Source: Bacteroidales bacterium
Lineage (GTDB): Bacteria; Bacteroidota; Bacteroidia; Bacteroidales; UBA932
Reading direction: 5' to 3'
DNA: 64,000 nucleotides
Assembly (NCBI GenBank): GCA_017428945.1
Contig: JAFRPW010000026.1
Span: 39,631-103,630 of the forward strand
A program made the translations under genes and the position numbers. Positions 25,977-35,714 of the stretch are shown here, one piece after another (position 1 is the first letter of the stretch; each line of letters begins with the position of its first letter). The notes below the pieces were generated by a model that had not been told where the DNA came from, searched no databases, and saw only the letters and a program-made list of their open reading frames with translations.

Positions 25977-27476
25977 ATGTACTTTCTTGGATACGATATA
26001 GGCAGCTCTTCCGTAAAGGCCGCGCTGGTTGACGCGGAAAGCGGGAAATGCGTCGCCAGCGCATTCTACCCCAAGACAGAGGCTCCAATCATCTCAAAGA
26101 AAACCGGCTGGGCGGAACAGGACCCTGCAATGTGGCTGGGAAACCTCAAGCTCGCCACGGAGGACGTTCTCCATCAGCTTGCCGAAATAATCCCCCATCG
26201 CGCCCGGCTGGACCTTGCAGACAGCATTGCCGCAATAGGAATCTCCTACCAGATGCACGGCCTGGTATGCGTGGACAAGGACCTCAATGTCCTCCGTCCC
26301 TCCATCATCTGGTGTGATTCCCGCGCCGTTCCCTACGGCCAGAAGGCACTGGAAGCCCTTGGAAAGGACTTCTGCCTGGAGCATATGCTCAATTCTCCCG
26401 GCAACTTCACCGCCGCCAAACTGGCCTGGGTAAAGGAAAACGAGCCGGAGCTCTACTCCCGCATCTGGAAGATAATGCTCCCCGGAGACTACATCGCCGC
26501 CAGGCTCACCGGCACCGTATGCACCACTGTCAGCGGCCTGTCGGAGGGCATTTTCTGGGACTTCAGGAACAACCGTCCCTGCAAGGAACTTCTGGATTAC
26601 TTCGGCTTTGACGGCACCATCCTCCCCCAGGTGAAACCCACCTTCGGCCTGCAGGGCACGCTCACAAAGGATGCCGCCGATGTGCTTGGCCTCAAGGAGG
26701 GCATCCCTGTCACCTACCGTGCCGGAGACCAGCCCAACAACGCCCTCAGCCTTGGCGTCTTCAACCCCGGGGAAATAGCGTCCACGGCAGGCACTTCCGG
26801 CGTGGTGTACGGGGTAATCGGCAATGTGGACTATGACCCGCTTTCCCGCGTGAACACCTTCGCCCATGTGAACCATACGGCCGCCGATCCCCGCCTGGGT
26901 GTGCTCCTGTGCATCAACGGCACCGGCATTCTCAATTCCTGGATCCGCCGCACGGTTGCCCCGGAGGGCATCTCCTATGCCGACATGAACAGCCTCGCCG
27001 CAGAAGCCCCCATCGGCAGTGACGGCGTCTCCATCCTCCCCTTCGGCAACGGAGCGGAGCGCATGCTCCAGAACAGGGACACCGGCTGCAGCATCCATGG
27101 CGTGAACTTCAACCGCCACGGGAAAGCGCACCTGGTGAGGGCCGCCCAGGAGGGCATCGTCTTCTCCTTCCAGTATGGCATAGAGATAATGGAGGCAATG
27201 GGCATGAAGGTGGACACCATCCATGCCGGCAATGCAAACATGTTCCTCTCCCCAATCTTCAGGGACACCCTTGCCGGCGTTTCCGGCGCCCAGATAGAGC
27301 TTTACGATACCGACGGCGCCGCCGGTGCTGCAAAGGGTGCCGGGCTTGGCGCGGGCATTTACCGTAACTCCAGGGAGGCTTTCTCCACCCTGGAGCGCCT
27401 TGCCGTGGTAACGCCCTCCCACGAGGAAGAGTACCGTGAGGCCTATAATCTTTGGAAATCCAAACTAACCTTATAA
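25977..27476 (+). CDS. xylB: Xylulokinase
   Basis: 499 residues, FGGY-family kinase. The N-terminal phosphate-binding segment is [12 protein letters not shown]. Substrate-side features include [12 protein letters not shown] and IIWCDSRA, and the C-terminal half has [13 protein letters not shown] and [11 protein letters not shown] for ATP binding. It phosphorylates D-xylulose to xylulose-5-phosphate. It begins an operon with xylA 1 nt downstream and xylE overlapping xylA by 1 nt, so all three xylose steps are co-expressed. Confidence 0.95.
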   Translation: MYFLGYDIGSSSVKAALVDAESGKCVASAFYPKTEAPIISKKTGWAEQDPAMWLGNLKLATEDVLHQLAEIIPHRARLDLADSIAAIGISYQMHGLVCVDKDLNVLRPSIIWCDSRAVPYGQKALEALGKDFCLEHMLNSPGNFTAAKLAWVKENEPELYSRIWKIMLPGDYIAARLTGTVCTTVSGLSEGIFWDFRNNRPCKELLDYFGFDGTILPQVKPTFGLQGTLTKDAADVLGLKEGIPVTYRAGDQPNNALSLGVFNPGEIASTAGTSGVVYGVIGNVDYDPLSRVNTFAHVNHTAADPRLGVLLCINGTGILNSWIRRTVAPEGISYADMNSLAAEAPIGSDGVSILPFGNGAERMLQNRDTGCSIHGVNFNRHGKAHLVRAAQEGIVFSFQYGIEIMEAMGMKVDTIHAGNANMFLSPIFRDTLAGVSGAQIELYDTDGAAGAAKGAGLGAGIYRNSREAFSTLERLAVVTPSHEEEYREAYNLWKSKLTL

Positions 27477-27477
27477 T

Positions 27478-28791
27478 ATGAAAGAATACTTCCCTGGTAT
27501 CGGGAAAATCCCCTTCGAGGGCCCCGAAAGCAAGAATCCCCTTGCATTCCACTATTACGACGCCAACAAGAAAGTCATGGGGAAACCCATGAAGGACTGG
27601 TTCAAGTTTGCAATGGCCTGGTGGCACTCCCTGGGCCAGGCATCCGCAGACCCCTTCGGCGGCCAGACCCGCTCCTACGCATGGGACGAAGGCGAATGCC
27701 CCTACTGCCGCGCAAAGGCAAAGGCCGACGCCGGCTTCGAGATCATGCAGAAGCTTGGCATCGAGTACTACTGCTTCCATGACATAGACCTCGTAGAGGA
27801 CTGCGAAGACCTTGATGAGTACGAGGCCCGCATGAAGGACATCACAGACTACCTCCTGGAGAAGCAGAAAGAGACCGGTATCAAGAACCTCTGGGGCACC
27901 GCAAACGTGTTCGGTAACAAGCGCTACATGAACGGCGCCGGCACCAACCCCCAGTTCGACATCGTCGCCCGTGCAGCAGCCCAGATCAAGAACGCCATCG
28001 ACGCCACTATCAAGCTTGGCGGTACCGGATACGTGTTCTGGGGCGGCCGTGAAGGCTACTACACCCTCCTCAACACCCAGATGCAGAGGGAGAAGGACCA
28101 CCTTGCAAAGCTCCTCACCGCAGCCCGCGACTACGCCCGCGCCAAGGGATTCAAGGGCACCTTCCTCATCGAGCCCAAGCCCATGGAGCCCACCAAGCAC
28201 CAGTACGACGTGGACACGGAGACCGTCATCGGCTTCCTGCGCGCCAACGGCCTTGACAAGGACTTCAAGGTGAACATCGAGGTGAACCACGCCACCCTGG
28301 CCGGCCACACCTTCGAGCACGAACTCACCGTGGCCGTGGACAACGGTTTCCTGGGTTCCATCGACGCCAACCGCGGCGACGCCCAGAACGGCTGGGATAC
28401 AGACCAGTTCCCCGTAGATCCCTACGACCTCACCCAGGCCATGATGCAGATCATCCGTAACGGCGGCTTCAAGGACGGCGGCACCAACTTCGACGCCAAG
28501 CTGCGCCGCTCCTCCACAGACCCTGAGGACATCTTCATCGCCCACATAAGCGCCATGGACGCAATGGCTCACGCTCTCCTTAACGCCGCCGCCGTACTTG
28601 AGGAAAGTCCTCTGTGCGAGATGGTTGCAAAGCGCTACAGCAGCTTTGACAGCGGTCTTGGCAAGAAGTTCGAGGAAGGCGAAGCCACTCTTGAAGACCT
28701 CTATGAGTATGCCAAAAAGAATGGCAATCCCGTTGCCGCCTCCGGCAAACAGGAACTTTACGAGACCCTCCTTAACCTATACGCAAAGTAA
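27478..28791 (+). CDS. xylA: Xylose isomerase
   Basis: 437 residues, normal length for class II enzymes. The catalytic HDID lies at about 101-104 ([10 protein letters not shown]). Metal-site stretches are [26 protein letters not shown] and [19 protein letters not shown]. It converts D-xylose to D-xylulose in the cytoplasm. It sits between xylB and xylE, its stop codon sharing one base with the xylE ATG (TAATG), which implies translational coupling. Confidence 0.97.
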   Translation: MKEYFPGIGKIPFEGPESKNPLAFHYYDANKKVMGKPMKDWFKFAMAWWHSLGQASADPFGGQTRSYAWDEGECPYCRAKAKADAGFEIMQKLGIEYYCFHDIDLVEDCEDLDEYEARMKDITDYLLEKQKETGIKNLWGTANVFGNKRYMNGAGTNPQFDIVARAAAQIKNAIDATIKLGGTGYVFWGGREGYYTLLNTQMQREKDHLAKLLTAARDYARAKGFKGTFLIEPKPMEPTKHQYDVDTETVIGFLRANGLDKDFKVNIEVNHATLAGHTFEHELTVAVDNGFLGSIDANRGDAQNGWDTDQFPVDPYDLTQAMMQIIRNGGFKDGGTNFDAKLRRSSTDPEDIFIAHISAMDAMAHALLNAAAVLEESPLCEMVAKRYSSFDSGLGKKFEEGEATLEDLYEYAKKNGNPVAASGKQELYETLLNLYAK

Positions 28792-30218
28792 TGGAAACCT
28801 ATAGACAGAAAGGGTCACCGGCCTATCTTTTCGGGATAGTGCTGGTGGCCGTTATAGGCGGACTGCTGTTTGGATATGACACTGCGGTGATATCGGGAGC
28901 GGAGCGGGGATTGCAGGCGTTTTTCCAGGGGGCGGCGGACTTTACGTACACTGCCGGATGGCACGGATTCACTACGTCAAGCGCGCTTATCGGATGCATA
29001 ATAGGAGCTTTCCTCAGTGGTCTGCTGTCGTCAAAACTGGGCCGTAAAAAAGCCCTTTTCGTAGCCGGCATCCTGTTCCTTCTGAGCGCACTCGGATCCT
29101 ACTATCCGGAGTTCCTTTTCTTCCAGAAAGGGGCAGCGTCCAAGGGACTTCTTGTAGCGTTCAACTGCTACCGTATACTGGGTGGAATCGGTGTGGGACT
29201 TGCTTCTGCGCTTTGCCCTATGTACATAGCGGAAGTTGCCCCTGCAAACAAGCGCGGAAAGCTGGTTTCATGGAACCAGTTCGCCATCATTTTCGGCCAG
29301 CTTGTAGTGTACTTCGTGAACTTCCTCATCATCCGTTCACACGCCTCCGACCCCAACATCGTGGCATGGACAAACGCAGTGGGCTGGAGGGTTATGTTTG
29401 TATCAGAATCGATACCGGCCGGGCTGTTTGCACTTTTGATACTTCTGGTACCGGAAACGCCTCGTTATCTTGCACTTAGCGGAAACGACCACAAGGCTCT
29501 CACCGTACTTTCCAACATCAACGGAGAGGCCCGTGCAAGGGAGATTCTCTCAGAGATAAAAGCAACCGCGGTGGAGAAGACGGAGAAGCTTTTCGCCTAC
29601 GGATTCCTGGTGGTTTTCATAGGCATAATGCTGTCCGTTTTCCAGCAGATCATCGGCATCAACGCAGTGCTGTATTTCGCCCCCAGGATATTCGAATCCA
29701 TGGGCGTTTCCAACAACATGCTGTTCACCGTCATCATGGGTGTCATCAACATAACCTTCACCCTGGTTGCAGTGTTCACCGTGGAGAAGCTGGGACGTAA
29801 GCCGCTGCTGATTTCCGGCTCGCTGGGAATGGCCGTCGGCGCCGTCGGCGTCGCGCTTTCAAGCGTGGTGGAGATGCCGGCCATAGTCCCGGTGCTCTCA
29901 ATCATGGTCTACAGCGCCAGCTTCATGTTCAGCTGGGGGCCTATATGCTGGGTATACATGAGCGAACTGTTTCCCAACACCATCCGCAGCCAGGCCACGG
30001 CCGTTGCAGTGGCGTTCCAGTGGATATTCAACTTTGTGGTATCCTCAACGTTCGTTCCCATGTACACCTGGAGCCCGTTCTTTGCCTATGCCCTATACGG
30101 AGGCATCTGCATAGTGGCGGCAATATTCGTCTGGCGCCTTGTCCCTGAAACCAAGGGCAAGACACTTGAAGATATGACGGCGTTCTGGAAGGCAAAACGT
30201 AGCATCGGTCTCCGGTAA
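28791..30218 (+). CDS. xylE: D-xylose:proton symporter (MFS sugar porter)
   Basis: 475 residues, twelve predicted membrane helices. Sugar-porter signatures are present: GYDTAVISGAERGL in helix 1, SSKLGRKKALF between helices 2-3, PETPRYL after helix 6, QQIIGINAVLYFAP in helix 7, EKLGRKPLL, and PETKGKTLEDM at the C-terminus. It imports xylose with protons across the inner membrane. Substrate assignment rests on the operon with xylA and xylB. Confidence 0.93.
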   Translation: METYRQKGSPAYLFGIVLVAVIGGLLFGYDTAVISGAERGLQAFFQGAADFTYTAGWHGFTTSSALIGCIIGAFLSGLLSSKLGRKKALFVAGILFLLSALGSYYPEFLFFQKGAASKGLLVAFNCYRILGGIGVGLASALCPMYIAEVAPANKRGKLVSWNQFAIIFGQLVVYFVNFLIIRSHASDPNIVAWTNAVGWRVMFVSESIPAGLFALLILLVPETPRYLALSGNDHKALTVLSNINGEARAREILSEIKATAVEKTEKLFAYGFLVVFIGIMLSVFQQIIGINAVLYFAPRIFESMGVSNNMLFTVIMGVINITFTLVAVFTVEKLGRKPLLISGSLGMAVGAVGVALSSVVEMPAIVPVLSIMVYSASFMFSWGPICWVYMSELFPNTIRSQATAVAVAFQWIFNFVVSSTFVPMYTWSPFFAYALYGGICIVAAIFVWRLVPETKGKTLEDMTAFWKAKRSIGLR

Positions 30219-30265
30219 CCTGTTGACAGAAACAACGTAGGTTGGATTTTGAATGTCGCCAGAAT

Positions 30266-30300
30266 GTAAAAGGTTCGGTTTTTTTCACCGAACCTTTTAC
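30266..30300. terminator. Convergent terminator between xylE and rimM
   Basis: GTAAAAGGTTCGG (30266-30278) and CCGAACCTTTTAC (30288-30300) form a 13-bp perfect stem around a T-rich loop. The right arm covers the rimM stop codon. The same GGTTCGG stem recurs twice after ssb. Confidence 0.75.
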
Positions 30301-30773
30301 AAAAGCCCCTCGGGGATCTGAAGTTTCACAGTACGCGAGCTGGAATCCATCTCCAGCACAAGATCGGAGTGCAGGGGAATCAGGCGCTCGCCGTCGGCGG
30401 TGTCAACGTAGACACAGAGGTTGCCGGGGATGTCCTCGTAGCCCACTATAAGGCCGACGGTGGACCCATCGGCACTTAAAACCGTCCAGCCGGTGAGGTC
30501 GGAGTCTTCGGTGAGCTCGAAGTAATCGGCGAAAATATCGGAACCGGCAAGCTCGTCGGCATCCTTAAGGGAATGGACACCGGTAAGGTGCACCAGGGCA
30601 CGGTTCACGCCGCGGCGCACGAGAGACTCAAAATAAAATGGAACCGGCAGCCCATCGAAATTGATGAATACCGGTTCCTGAAGGTCGATATCCTCCGGGT
30701 CGATGTCAAAGAAACTGATGAGCAGTTCTCCGTCTGTCCCGTTGGATTTGAGGACCTGTGCAATCTTCTGCAT
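30297..30773 (-). CDS. rimM: 16S rRNA processing / 30S maturation factor RimM
   Basis: 158 residues, slightly short of the ~170-residue norm. The N-terminal RimM beta-barrel begins [20 protein letters not shown], and the C-terminal PRC-barrel carries LTGWTVLSADGSTVGLIVGY and ERLIPLHSDLVLEMD. It binds S19 and helps mature the 30S head. Its start codon overlaps the rpsP stop (TAATG), the usual rpsP-rimM pairing. The 3' end reads into a shared terminator. Confidence 0.92.
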   Translation of the reverse strand: MQKIAQVLKSNGTDGELLISFFDIDPEDIDLQEPVFINFDGLPVPFYFESLVRRGVNRALVHLTGVHSLKDADELAGSDIFADYFELTEDSDLTGWTVLSADGSTVGLIVGYEDIPGNLCVYVDTADGERLIPLHSDLVLEMDSSSRTVKLQIPEGLL

Positions 30774-31315
30774 TATTCTGCAGGAGCTTCCACGGGTTCT
30801 GCCTCCTGAGCAGCAGCGGATGCCTCTTCAGCAGCCTTGCGGGCAGCTTCCTCGGCCTCTGCCTTCTTGGCGGCGATTGCCTTTGCGCGAGCTTCGTTTA
30901 CTTCCTGCTCTGCAGCCTTTGCGGCCTTTGCCTTTGCGATAGCCTCGTTCTTGAGACCGGTCTTCTTGGCGGCAATCTTCTCATCCCTCTGGGCCTTCCA
31001 GGCGGCGAACTTAGCGTCTGCCTCTGCCTCAGTAAGGGCACCCTTTGCTACGCCCTCTGCCAGGTGCTTGCGAAGGAGAACACCCTCGTAGGAGAGGATG
31101 CGGCGGGTAACCAGGGTGGGCTGGGCACCTACCTTGAGCCATGCAAGAGCCTTCTCACCGTCAAGGACGATGGTGGCAGGGTTGGTGTTGGGGTTGTAAG
31201 AGCCAAGGAGCTCGATGAATTTTCCGTCACGCGGGGAACGGGAATCGGCCACTACAATGTGGAAGAATGCGAAATTCTTCTTACCGTGGCGCTGGAGTCT
31301 GATTTTAACAGCCAT
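30773..31315 (-). CDS. rpsP: 30S ribosomal protein S16 with long Ala/Lys/Glu tail
   Basis: 180 residues. The first ~80 are the S16 core ([40 protein letters not shown]). The remaining ~100 residues are a charged, Ala-rich, probably helical extension, a known feature of Bacteroidetes S16. The start at 31315 is set by the canonical MAVKIRL; an upstream in-frame ATG at 31420 would add 35 non-S16 residues and sits upstream of the -7 box. S16 assembles early on the 30S subunit. The leader contains a small hairpin (CCCC...GGGG). Confidence 0.96.
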   Translation of the reverse strand: MAVKIRLQRHGKKNFAFFHIVVADSRSPRDGKFIELLGSYNPNTNPATIVLDGEKALAWLKVGAQPTLVTRRILSYEGVLLRKHLAEGVAKGALTEAEADAKFAAWKAQRDEKIAAKKTGLKNEAIAKAKAAKAAEQEVNEARAKAIAAKKAEAEEAARKAAEEASAAAQEAEPVEAPAE

Positions 31316-31370
31316 TGTAAATCTGTTGTTTAAGTTAATAATGCGTATTGCCCCAACTCGTGGGGGACTG

Positions 31371-31378
31371 CAAAGGTA
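31371..31378 (-). promoter_or_regulatory. rpsP -7 box
   Basis: TACCTTTG on the minus strand, 55 nt upstream of the rpsP ATG. The -33 region is T-rich without an exact TTTG. Confidence 0.5.
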
Positions 31379-31407
31379 AGAAGAAAAATGAAAAAAATGA
31401 AAATTAT

Positions 31408-31438
31408 TTTGCGAATTCAAAAACTTGATTTATCTTTG
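31408..31438 (+). promoter_or_regulatory. tRNA-Leu promoter
   Basis: TTTG (31408-31411), 19 nt, TATCTTTG (31431-31438), 10 nt before the tRNA 5' end. Confidence 0.75.
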
Positions 31439-31448
31439 CAGTCCCAAA

Positions 31449-31531
31449 GCGGATGTGGTGAAATGGTAGACACGCTACTTTGAGGGGGTAGTGGGCGTTG
31501 GCCCGTGTGAGTTCGACTCTCACCATCCGCA
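31449..31531 (+). tRNA. tRNA-Leu (anticodon GAG)
   Basis: An 83-nt cloverleaf: acceptor GCGGATG/CATCCGC, anticodon stem CTACT/GGTAG with loop TTGAGGG giving GAG, a long variable arm (TGGGCGTTGGCCCG) and a T-arm with GTTCGACTC. CCA is not encoded. Confidence 0.95.
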
Positions 31532-31536
31532 CAAAA

Positions 31537-31565
31537 AAACCGGTCCTGAAAAGGATCGGTTTATT
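31537..31565 (+). terminator. Terminator after tRNA-Leu
   Basis: AACCGGTCC pairs with GGATCGGTT around a short TGAAAA loop and is followed by TTATTT. One mismatch in the stem. Confidence 0.65.
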
Positions 31566-31584
31566 TGCATATATGGGGCTGTGA

Positions 31585-33234
31585 CTACCTGGCACCGCCG
31601 CCGAAACCGCCGCCAAAAGAGCCGCCGCCGCCACCGAAGGAGGTATGGCCGCCGGTGCCGCTCACACTCCCTGCCTTGGCTACGGCCTGGGTGAAAGCCC
31701 TGTTACTCATGCTATTGGACCAGAGAATAGTGCGGTTGAGCGTATTGACATCCATGCCGGTCTGCTGCGCAAGCTCCTGGAACTCTGCAGGATACAGCTT
31801 CTTGAACTGTTTTGCAACCTTATCGGCTATGCCAAAGAGCTGGGCGTAGACCAGATAATCTTTCCACAGCTTTACCTCCACGGCTTCCCTCTGGTCGCTG
31901 ATGGTGAAGTCCTTGAGGAAGTTCTGGAACTCTATGAGGTGGCAGGCTTCCTTCCGGCCGTCTGTATTGCATTCTCCGGAGCGCACGAAGTAGCCATGGT
32001 CCCGGAACCAGTCCTTGCCGGCCCTGGATGCCCTGTTTGGCCAGTCCATAAGCTTCTGGTAGTTTTTCTTGGACCATTTCTCAAACTCTCCTTTCTCCAG
32101 CACAAGGTTGCCTCCGCTGGCAATGCGGGCCCATCGGAAAAGGTCTTCCTCTACGGAATCAAAAGACACCGTATCCGTAAGAAAGGTAAGATTCACGTTC
32201 TTTGAGTCAAGGCTGTTTTCCACACGCACGGCGCCGGAAAGAATCCATCTGAGGAAGTAGGCACCTATGAGGCTGTTTGCCGGGGCGCTCACCTCGAAGC
32301 GCTTGCCCTTGCTTAAAAGGTAATAAGCTGCCGGGAGGCTGCCTTCCAGCGGCACGTCCCTGTACCAGCCTTCAATCTTGGTCTTTCCAAAGAGGCTTTT
32401 TTTCCACTTATACCCAAGGGCACTGGCGATGCCTGCCCAGATGAGGAGGAGAAGGCCGCCGCAGAAAAGCAGGCCGAAGAGGCCCAGAAAGAATTTGTCG
32501 TCATCGTCCTCCCCATAGGAGCTGCCGTCAAGTGCCCTGTCTATCATGTCCTGAACGGGGCCGCCCCTGACCACGGTTGGCTGAAAGACGCCGGAATTGA
32601 ACTTCACAAGCGTAATGAACTTGCTGCTGTAGCCCATGCTCTCCGATGTCTCCGCCACCACGGCGCCATTGGCAACGTTGATGTCACCGTAAAAGCCGAA
32701 GCCCCATACGCGGGTGTTGTCGTAGGTCCACTCCGGGCAGTCAAACCCCGGGACGATGGTTACCCTGGCGTGCTCCGGCGATGCGCCCATCCCTGCGGGA
32801 ATCCAGGTGAAGATAAGGGCATCTGCATCATCGTACCCCATTACAAGGCCGGTAAGGGTGAAGCTGACGGTCCAGACGTGGTCTCCGTACTCGCCTATTC
32901 CCCAGCAGAGCTCGGCGCCGTCGCCCTTGGGCACCATGCCGCACTTGCCGGTTTTGCGTGCCCGGGTCCAGTCAACATCCCAGTGACGGCCCACGCTCTC
33001 GAAAACAGTACCGCCCTCCGACACATGCAGGTTCTCTACGGCCATTGGGCCAAGGTTCTGCACGGGGATATACCACTCCGTACCCTCGTTCACATACACG
33101 CTCCAGGTCTGGACCACACCGGCGCTTCCGTCCCTGTTGACGGTAACCTTGATATCCAGGTCCTTAACCTGCTGACGTGCAACAAGCGGCAGTGCAAGAA
33201 GCGCCGCCGCCAGTATGGCAAGGAGCCTTCTCAT
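31585..33234 (-). CDS. DUF2207-family membrane protein with Gly-rich C-terminus
   Basis: 549 residues. A signal peptide (MRRLLAILAAALLALPLVARQ) is followed by an extracytoplasmic beta-rich DUF2207 region (about 22-230: VNRDGSAGVVQTWSVYVNEG, WDVDWTRARKTGKCG). One long hydrophobic segment follows (FFLGLFGLLFCGGLLLLIWA, about 247-270). The cytoplasmic part is helical, and the end is a Gly/Phe-rich run (FGGGGGSFGGGFGGG). DUF2207 proteins are common and of unknown biochemical role. Its start overlaps the stop of lemA by one base; LemA and DUF2207 are a recurrent pair, suggesting a shared envelope function. Confidence 0.85.
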   Translation of the reverse strand: MRRLLAILAAALLALPLVARQQVKDLDIKVTVNRDGSAGVVQTWSVYVNEGTEWYIPVQNLGPMAVENLHVSEGGTVFESVGRHWDVDWTRARKTGKCGMVPKGDGAELCWGIGEYGDHVWTVSFTLTGLVMGYDDADALIFTWIPAGMGASPEHARVTIVPGFDCPEWTYDNTRVWGFGFYGDINVANGAVVAETSESMGYSSKFITLVKFNSGVFQPTVVRGGPVQDMIDRALDGSSYGEDDDDKFFLGLFGLLFCGGLLLLIWAGIASALGYKWKKSLFGKTKIEGWYRDVPLEGSLPAAYYLLSKGKRFEVSAPANSLIGAYFLRWILSGAVRVENSLDSKNVNLTFLTDTVSFDSVEEDLFRWARIASGGNLVLEKGEFEKWSKKNYQKLMDWPNRASRAGKDWFRDHGYFVRSGECNTDGRKEACHLIEFQNFLKDFTISDQREAVEVKLWKDYLVYAQLFGIADKVAKQFKKLYPAEFQELAQQTGMDVNTLNRTILWSNSMSNRAFTQAVAKAGSVSGTGGHTSFGGGGGSFGGGFGGGAR

Positions 33235-33773
33235 TATATAATGGGATAATCCTTCTTAGACTTGTCTTCCTCCAGGTAGTCACGCTTGGCAAAGCCCAGG
33301 AGACCGGCCACCAGGGAGGCGGGGAACACGCGCACCTGCTGGTTGTAGCGGGTTACGGTGTCGTTGAAGGTCATGCGGGAGAGACGGACGTTCTCCTCAT
33401 ACTCCTTGAGGCTCTTCATCGTTTCCTGGTAGTTGGTGCTGGCCTTGAGGTCAGGATATGCCTCCGCCACGGCAATGAGCTTGGAGCCAATCTGGCTCAG
33501 GAGCTGCTCGTTTGCGTTGATGTCCGCTACGGAAGGATTGGTGGACATCTTGCGGGCATCCACAATCTTCTGCAGGGTATCTGCCTCATAGGAAGAATAC
33601 TCACGGGTAAGCTTTACCAGTGCCTGAAGCGCGTCAAAACGGGAAATCTGCTGAACGTTTATCTGCTTGAGGGCATTGTTGCAAACTTCGTCGGACTTTA
33701 CAAGAGTGTTCTGCAGGCCTATTACCCACACTACCAGCAGTGCAATGACTGCAATAACAATGATAAGTGTCAT
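33234..33773 (-). CDS. LemA family protein
   Basis: 179 residues. An N-terminal membrane anchor (TLIIVIAVIALLVVWVIGL) is followed by a helical LemA domain: LVKSDEVCNNALKQINVQ, YSSYEADTLQKIVDAR, LKASTNYQETMKSLKEYEEN and VTRYNQQVRVFPASLVA. LemA proteins are inner-membrane proteins of unclear role. Upstream gene of the lemA-DUF2207 pair; a TATATTTG -7 box lies 20 nt before the ATG (33794-33801). Confidence 0.93.
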   Translation of the reverse strand: MTLIIVIAVIALLVVWVIGLQNTLVKSDEVCNNALKQINVQQISRFDALQALVKLTREYSSYEADTLQKIVDARKMSTNPSVADINANEQLLSQIGSKLIAVAEAYPDLKASTNYQETMKSLKEYEENVRLSRMTFNDTVTRYNQQVRVFPASLVAGLLGFAKRDYLEEDKSKKDYPII

Positions 33774-33793
33774 GGCTTAAACAATTTATATAA

Positions 33794-33801
33794 CAAATAT
33801 A
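33794..33801 (-). promoter_or_regulatory. lemA -7 box
   Basis: TATATTTG on the minus strand. The expected -33 position lies at the edge of the 89-bp repeat (33821-33909), so the repeat may supply part of this promoter. Confidence 0.5.
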
Positions 33802-33820
33802 GCAATTTTTGCCATATCAT

Positions 33821-33909
33821 CCACCAAAACACCCCTTTTCCGTGGACAAACCCGCCAAAACGCCAACTTGTCCACCAAAAACGGGTATTTCGGTGGACAA
33901 GTCAGGTAA
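33821..33909. repeat. 89-bp dispersed hairpin repeat, copy A
   Basis: It matches the reverse complement of 38478-38566 at 87 of 89 positions. The element holds two hairpin units 51 nt apart, each with a GTCCAC arm pairing with GTGGAC; the second unit is cut short at the lemA side. It sits between the ABC exporter stop and the lemA promoter. No coding frame is visible in it. Confidence 0.9.
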
Positions 33910-33923
33910 AAAATGTGAATAAC

Positions 33924-35714
33924 TCAGCTTCCGGAGACCGTCCTGGCAATCTTTTCAATATTCAGTGACCGGGCGCTGGCGTCTATGATGTCTTTGTACA
34001 CGCCGCCGGCGCGGTAGACGTCGTCCGGGTGGCCGGACTGCTCTACGCGGCCCTTCTGAAGGGCATAGACCATCTCTGAATCTATTATCTGGGATATGCT
34101 GTGGGAGATTATTATCACCGTACGGCCGGCCTTGATGGCGTCTATGCTGTTCTTTATCTGTTCCGTGGCAATGGCGTCCAGGGAGGCCGTGGGCTCGTCC
34201 AGGAAAATGATGGGCGGGTTCTTGAGGAACATGCGGGCTATGGCAATCCGCTGCTGCTGGCCGCCGGAAAGGTCGCTGGCCTTGTTCTGGAACTGCTTTG
34301 GAAGGGCCATTATCTGGTCGTAGATGCTGGACTTCTTCGCGGCCTCCACAACTTCCTCGAAAGTGGCGTCAGGCTTGCCGTAGCGGATGTTATCCTCTAT
34401 GGTGCCGTCAAAGATATGGTTTTTCTGCAGTACAAGGCCTATGTTCTCGCGAAGATACTGTGTGTCGTACTCGCGTAAATCTACCCCGTCCAGTAGAATC
34501 TGGCCTTTCTGGGGTTCGTAGAACTTGTCCAGAAGGTTCACGATAGTGCTCTTGCCGGCACCGGAAAGGCCCACCAGGGCGGTAATCTTGCCGGGTTCTA
34601 TAACCATGTTCACATCCCAAAGGGCCTGGTTGCCGTTGGGGTAGGTGAAGTCTACGCCGCGGAGCTCGAACCTGCCGCGGATGCTCTCCGGGCGGTAGTC
34701 TCCGCTGGGCTCCACCTCCTTGTCCGAGTCCAGGATGCTGAAGAAGCCTTCCGCGTAGATGAGGGCGTCGTTCACATCGTCAAATATCCTCTGGAGCTGT
34801 GTGATGGGGGCAATCACGTTGGAGAACAGCATCACGTGGTACATGATCTTACCTATGGTCATGCCGGGGTAGCCGGTGAGGACCAGGTAGGCGGTGAGGA
34901 TAATGACCAGAACCGTTCCCACCTGCTTCACGAAGCTCTTGACGCCGCTGTAGTAGAAGCTTACCTGGCGGGTTTTGACCTGGTTTGCGGTTACCTGATT
35001 CTGGAGGTCCAGCTGCTTGGCGGCTTCTATGCCCTCGCGGTTGAAGGACTTGATGACGTTGATGGAGTCGATTATGTTCTTTATGCCCTGGCTCTTACTC
35101 TCCAGGTAGCCGCGCATCTCCCTTCTCCAGCCCTTGAGGCGCCTGGCCTGGCGGTAGGTGATCCAGAAATATATAGGCACGATGCCAAGGGCCACCAGTC
35201 CCACGTACACGTTGGCGGCGAACATGAGGATAAGGGCCAGGAGGGCGCTGGTGAAAAGGGGCAGCAGGTCTATGAAGAAGTTCTGCACCGTGCGGGAAAT
35301 ACTGCTCACGCCCTGGTCTATGCGGGCCTGGACCTTGCCGGTGGCGTTTTCATCGGCGCTGAAATAGGCCATGCGGAAGGTGAGCACCTTCTCTATCACG
35401 CTCTGTGAAAGGTCCCTGGAGACGAAGATGCGCATGCGCTCTCCGTAGTAGTTCTGGGCAAAGGTGACAAGGGCGCTCAGGATTTCCTTGCCAAGGAGCA
35501 CGCAGGATATGATAATAAGTATCCTGGCCGCCTGGTTCCAGGTGAAATCCGTGCCGATGAGGGCGTTTATGGCGTCTACCGTGCGGTCCAGCACGATGGC
35601 GTTCACCTGCTGCATGGCAGAGCCCGCCAGGGTAAGGATGAGGGTAATGAGCACCAGCCACCTGTATGGCCTTACAAACGGCCTGATGCTGCGGAAGAGC
35701 TGCAGGAGGTTCAT
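33924..35714 (-). CDS. ABC exporter, transmembrane plus ATPase (MsbA-like)
   Basis: 596 residues, a half-transporter. The N-terminal membrane domain has six helices (about 15-310), the first being WLVLITLILTLAGSAMQQVN. The nucleotide-binding domain (about 345-580) has Walker A GLSGAGKST, Q-loop VLQKNHIFDG, signature DLSGGQQQR, Walker B IIFLDEPTASLD and switch His IISHSIS. It should act as a homodimer exporting a lipid or other hydrophobic substrate; MsbA-like lipid A flipping is one possibility but the substrate cannot be fixed. The start overlaps the esterase stop by 4 nt. Confidence 0.9.
   Translation of the reverse strand: MNLLQLFRSIRPFVRPYRWLVLITLILTLAGSAMQQVNAIVLDRTVDAINALIGTDFTWNQAARILIIISCVLLGKEILSALVTFAQNYYGERMRIFVSRDLSQSVIEKVLTFRMAYFSADENATGKVQARIDQGVSSISRTVQNFFIDLLPLFTSALLALILMFAANVYVGLVALGIVPIYFWITYRQARRLKGWRREMRGYLESKSQGIKNIIDSINVIKSFNREGIEAAKQLDLQNQVTANQVKTRQVSFYYSGVKSFVKQVGTVLVIILTAYLVLTGYPGMTIGKIMYHVMLFSNVIAPITQLQRIFDDVNDALIYAEGFFSILDSDKEVEPSGDYRPESIRGRFELRGVDFTYPNGNQALWDVNMVIEPGKITALVGLSGAGKSTIVNLLDKFYEPQKGQILLDGVDLREYDTQYLRENIGLVLQKNHIFDGTIEDNIRYGKPDATFEEVVEAAKKSSIYDQIMALPKQFQNKASDLSGGQQQRIAIARMFLKNPPIIFLDEPTASLDAIATEQIKNSIDAIKAGRTVIIISHSISQIIDSEMVYALQKGRVEQSGHPDDVYRAGGVYKDIIDASARSLNIEKIARTVSGS

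Noticed and set aside
26094-28572. Leftward open frames of 442 and 437 codons over xylB and xylA
   Set aside because: They are complementary to the real xyl genes, lack promoters and start signals, and have no recognisable product.
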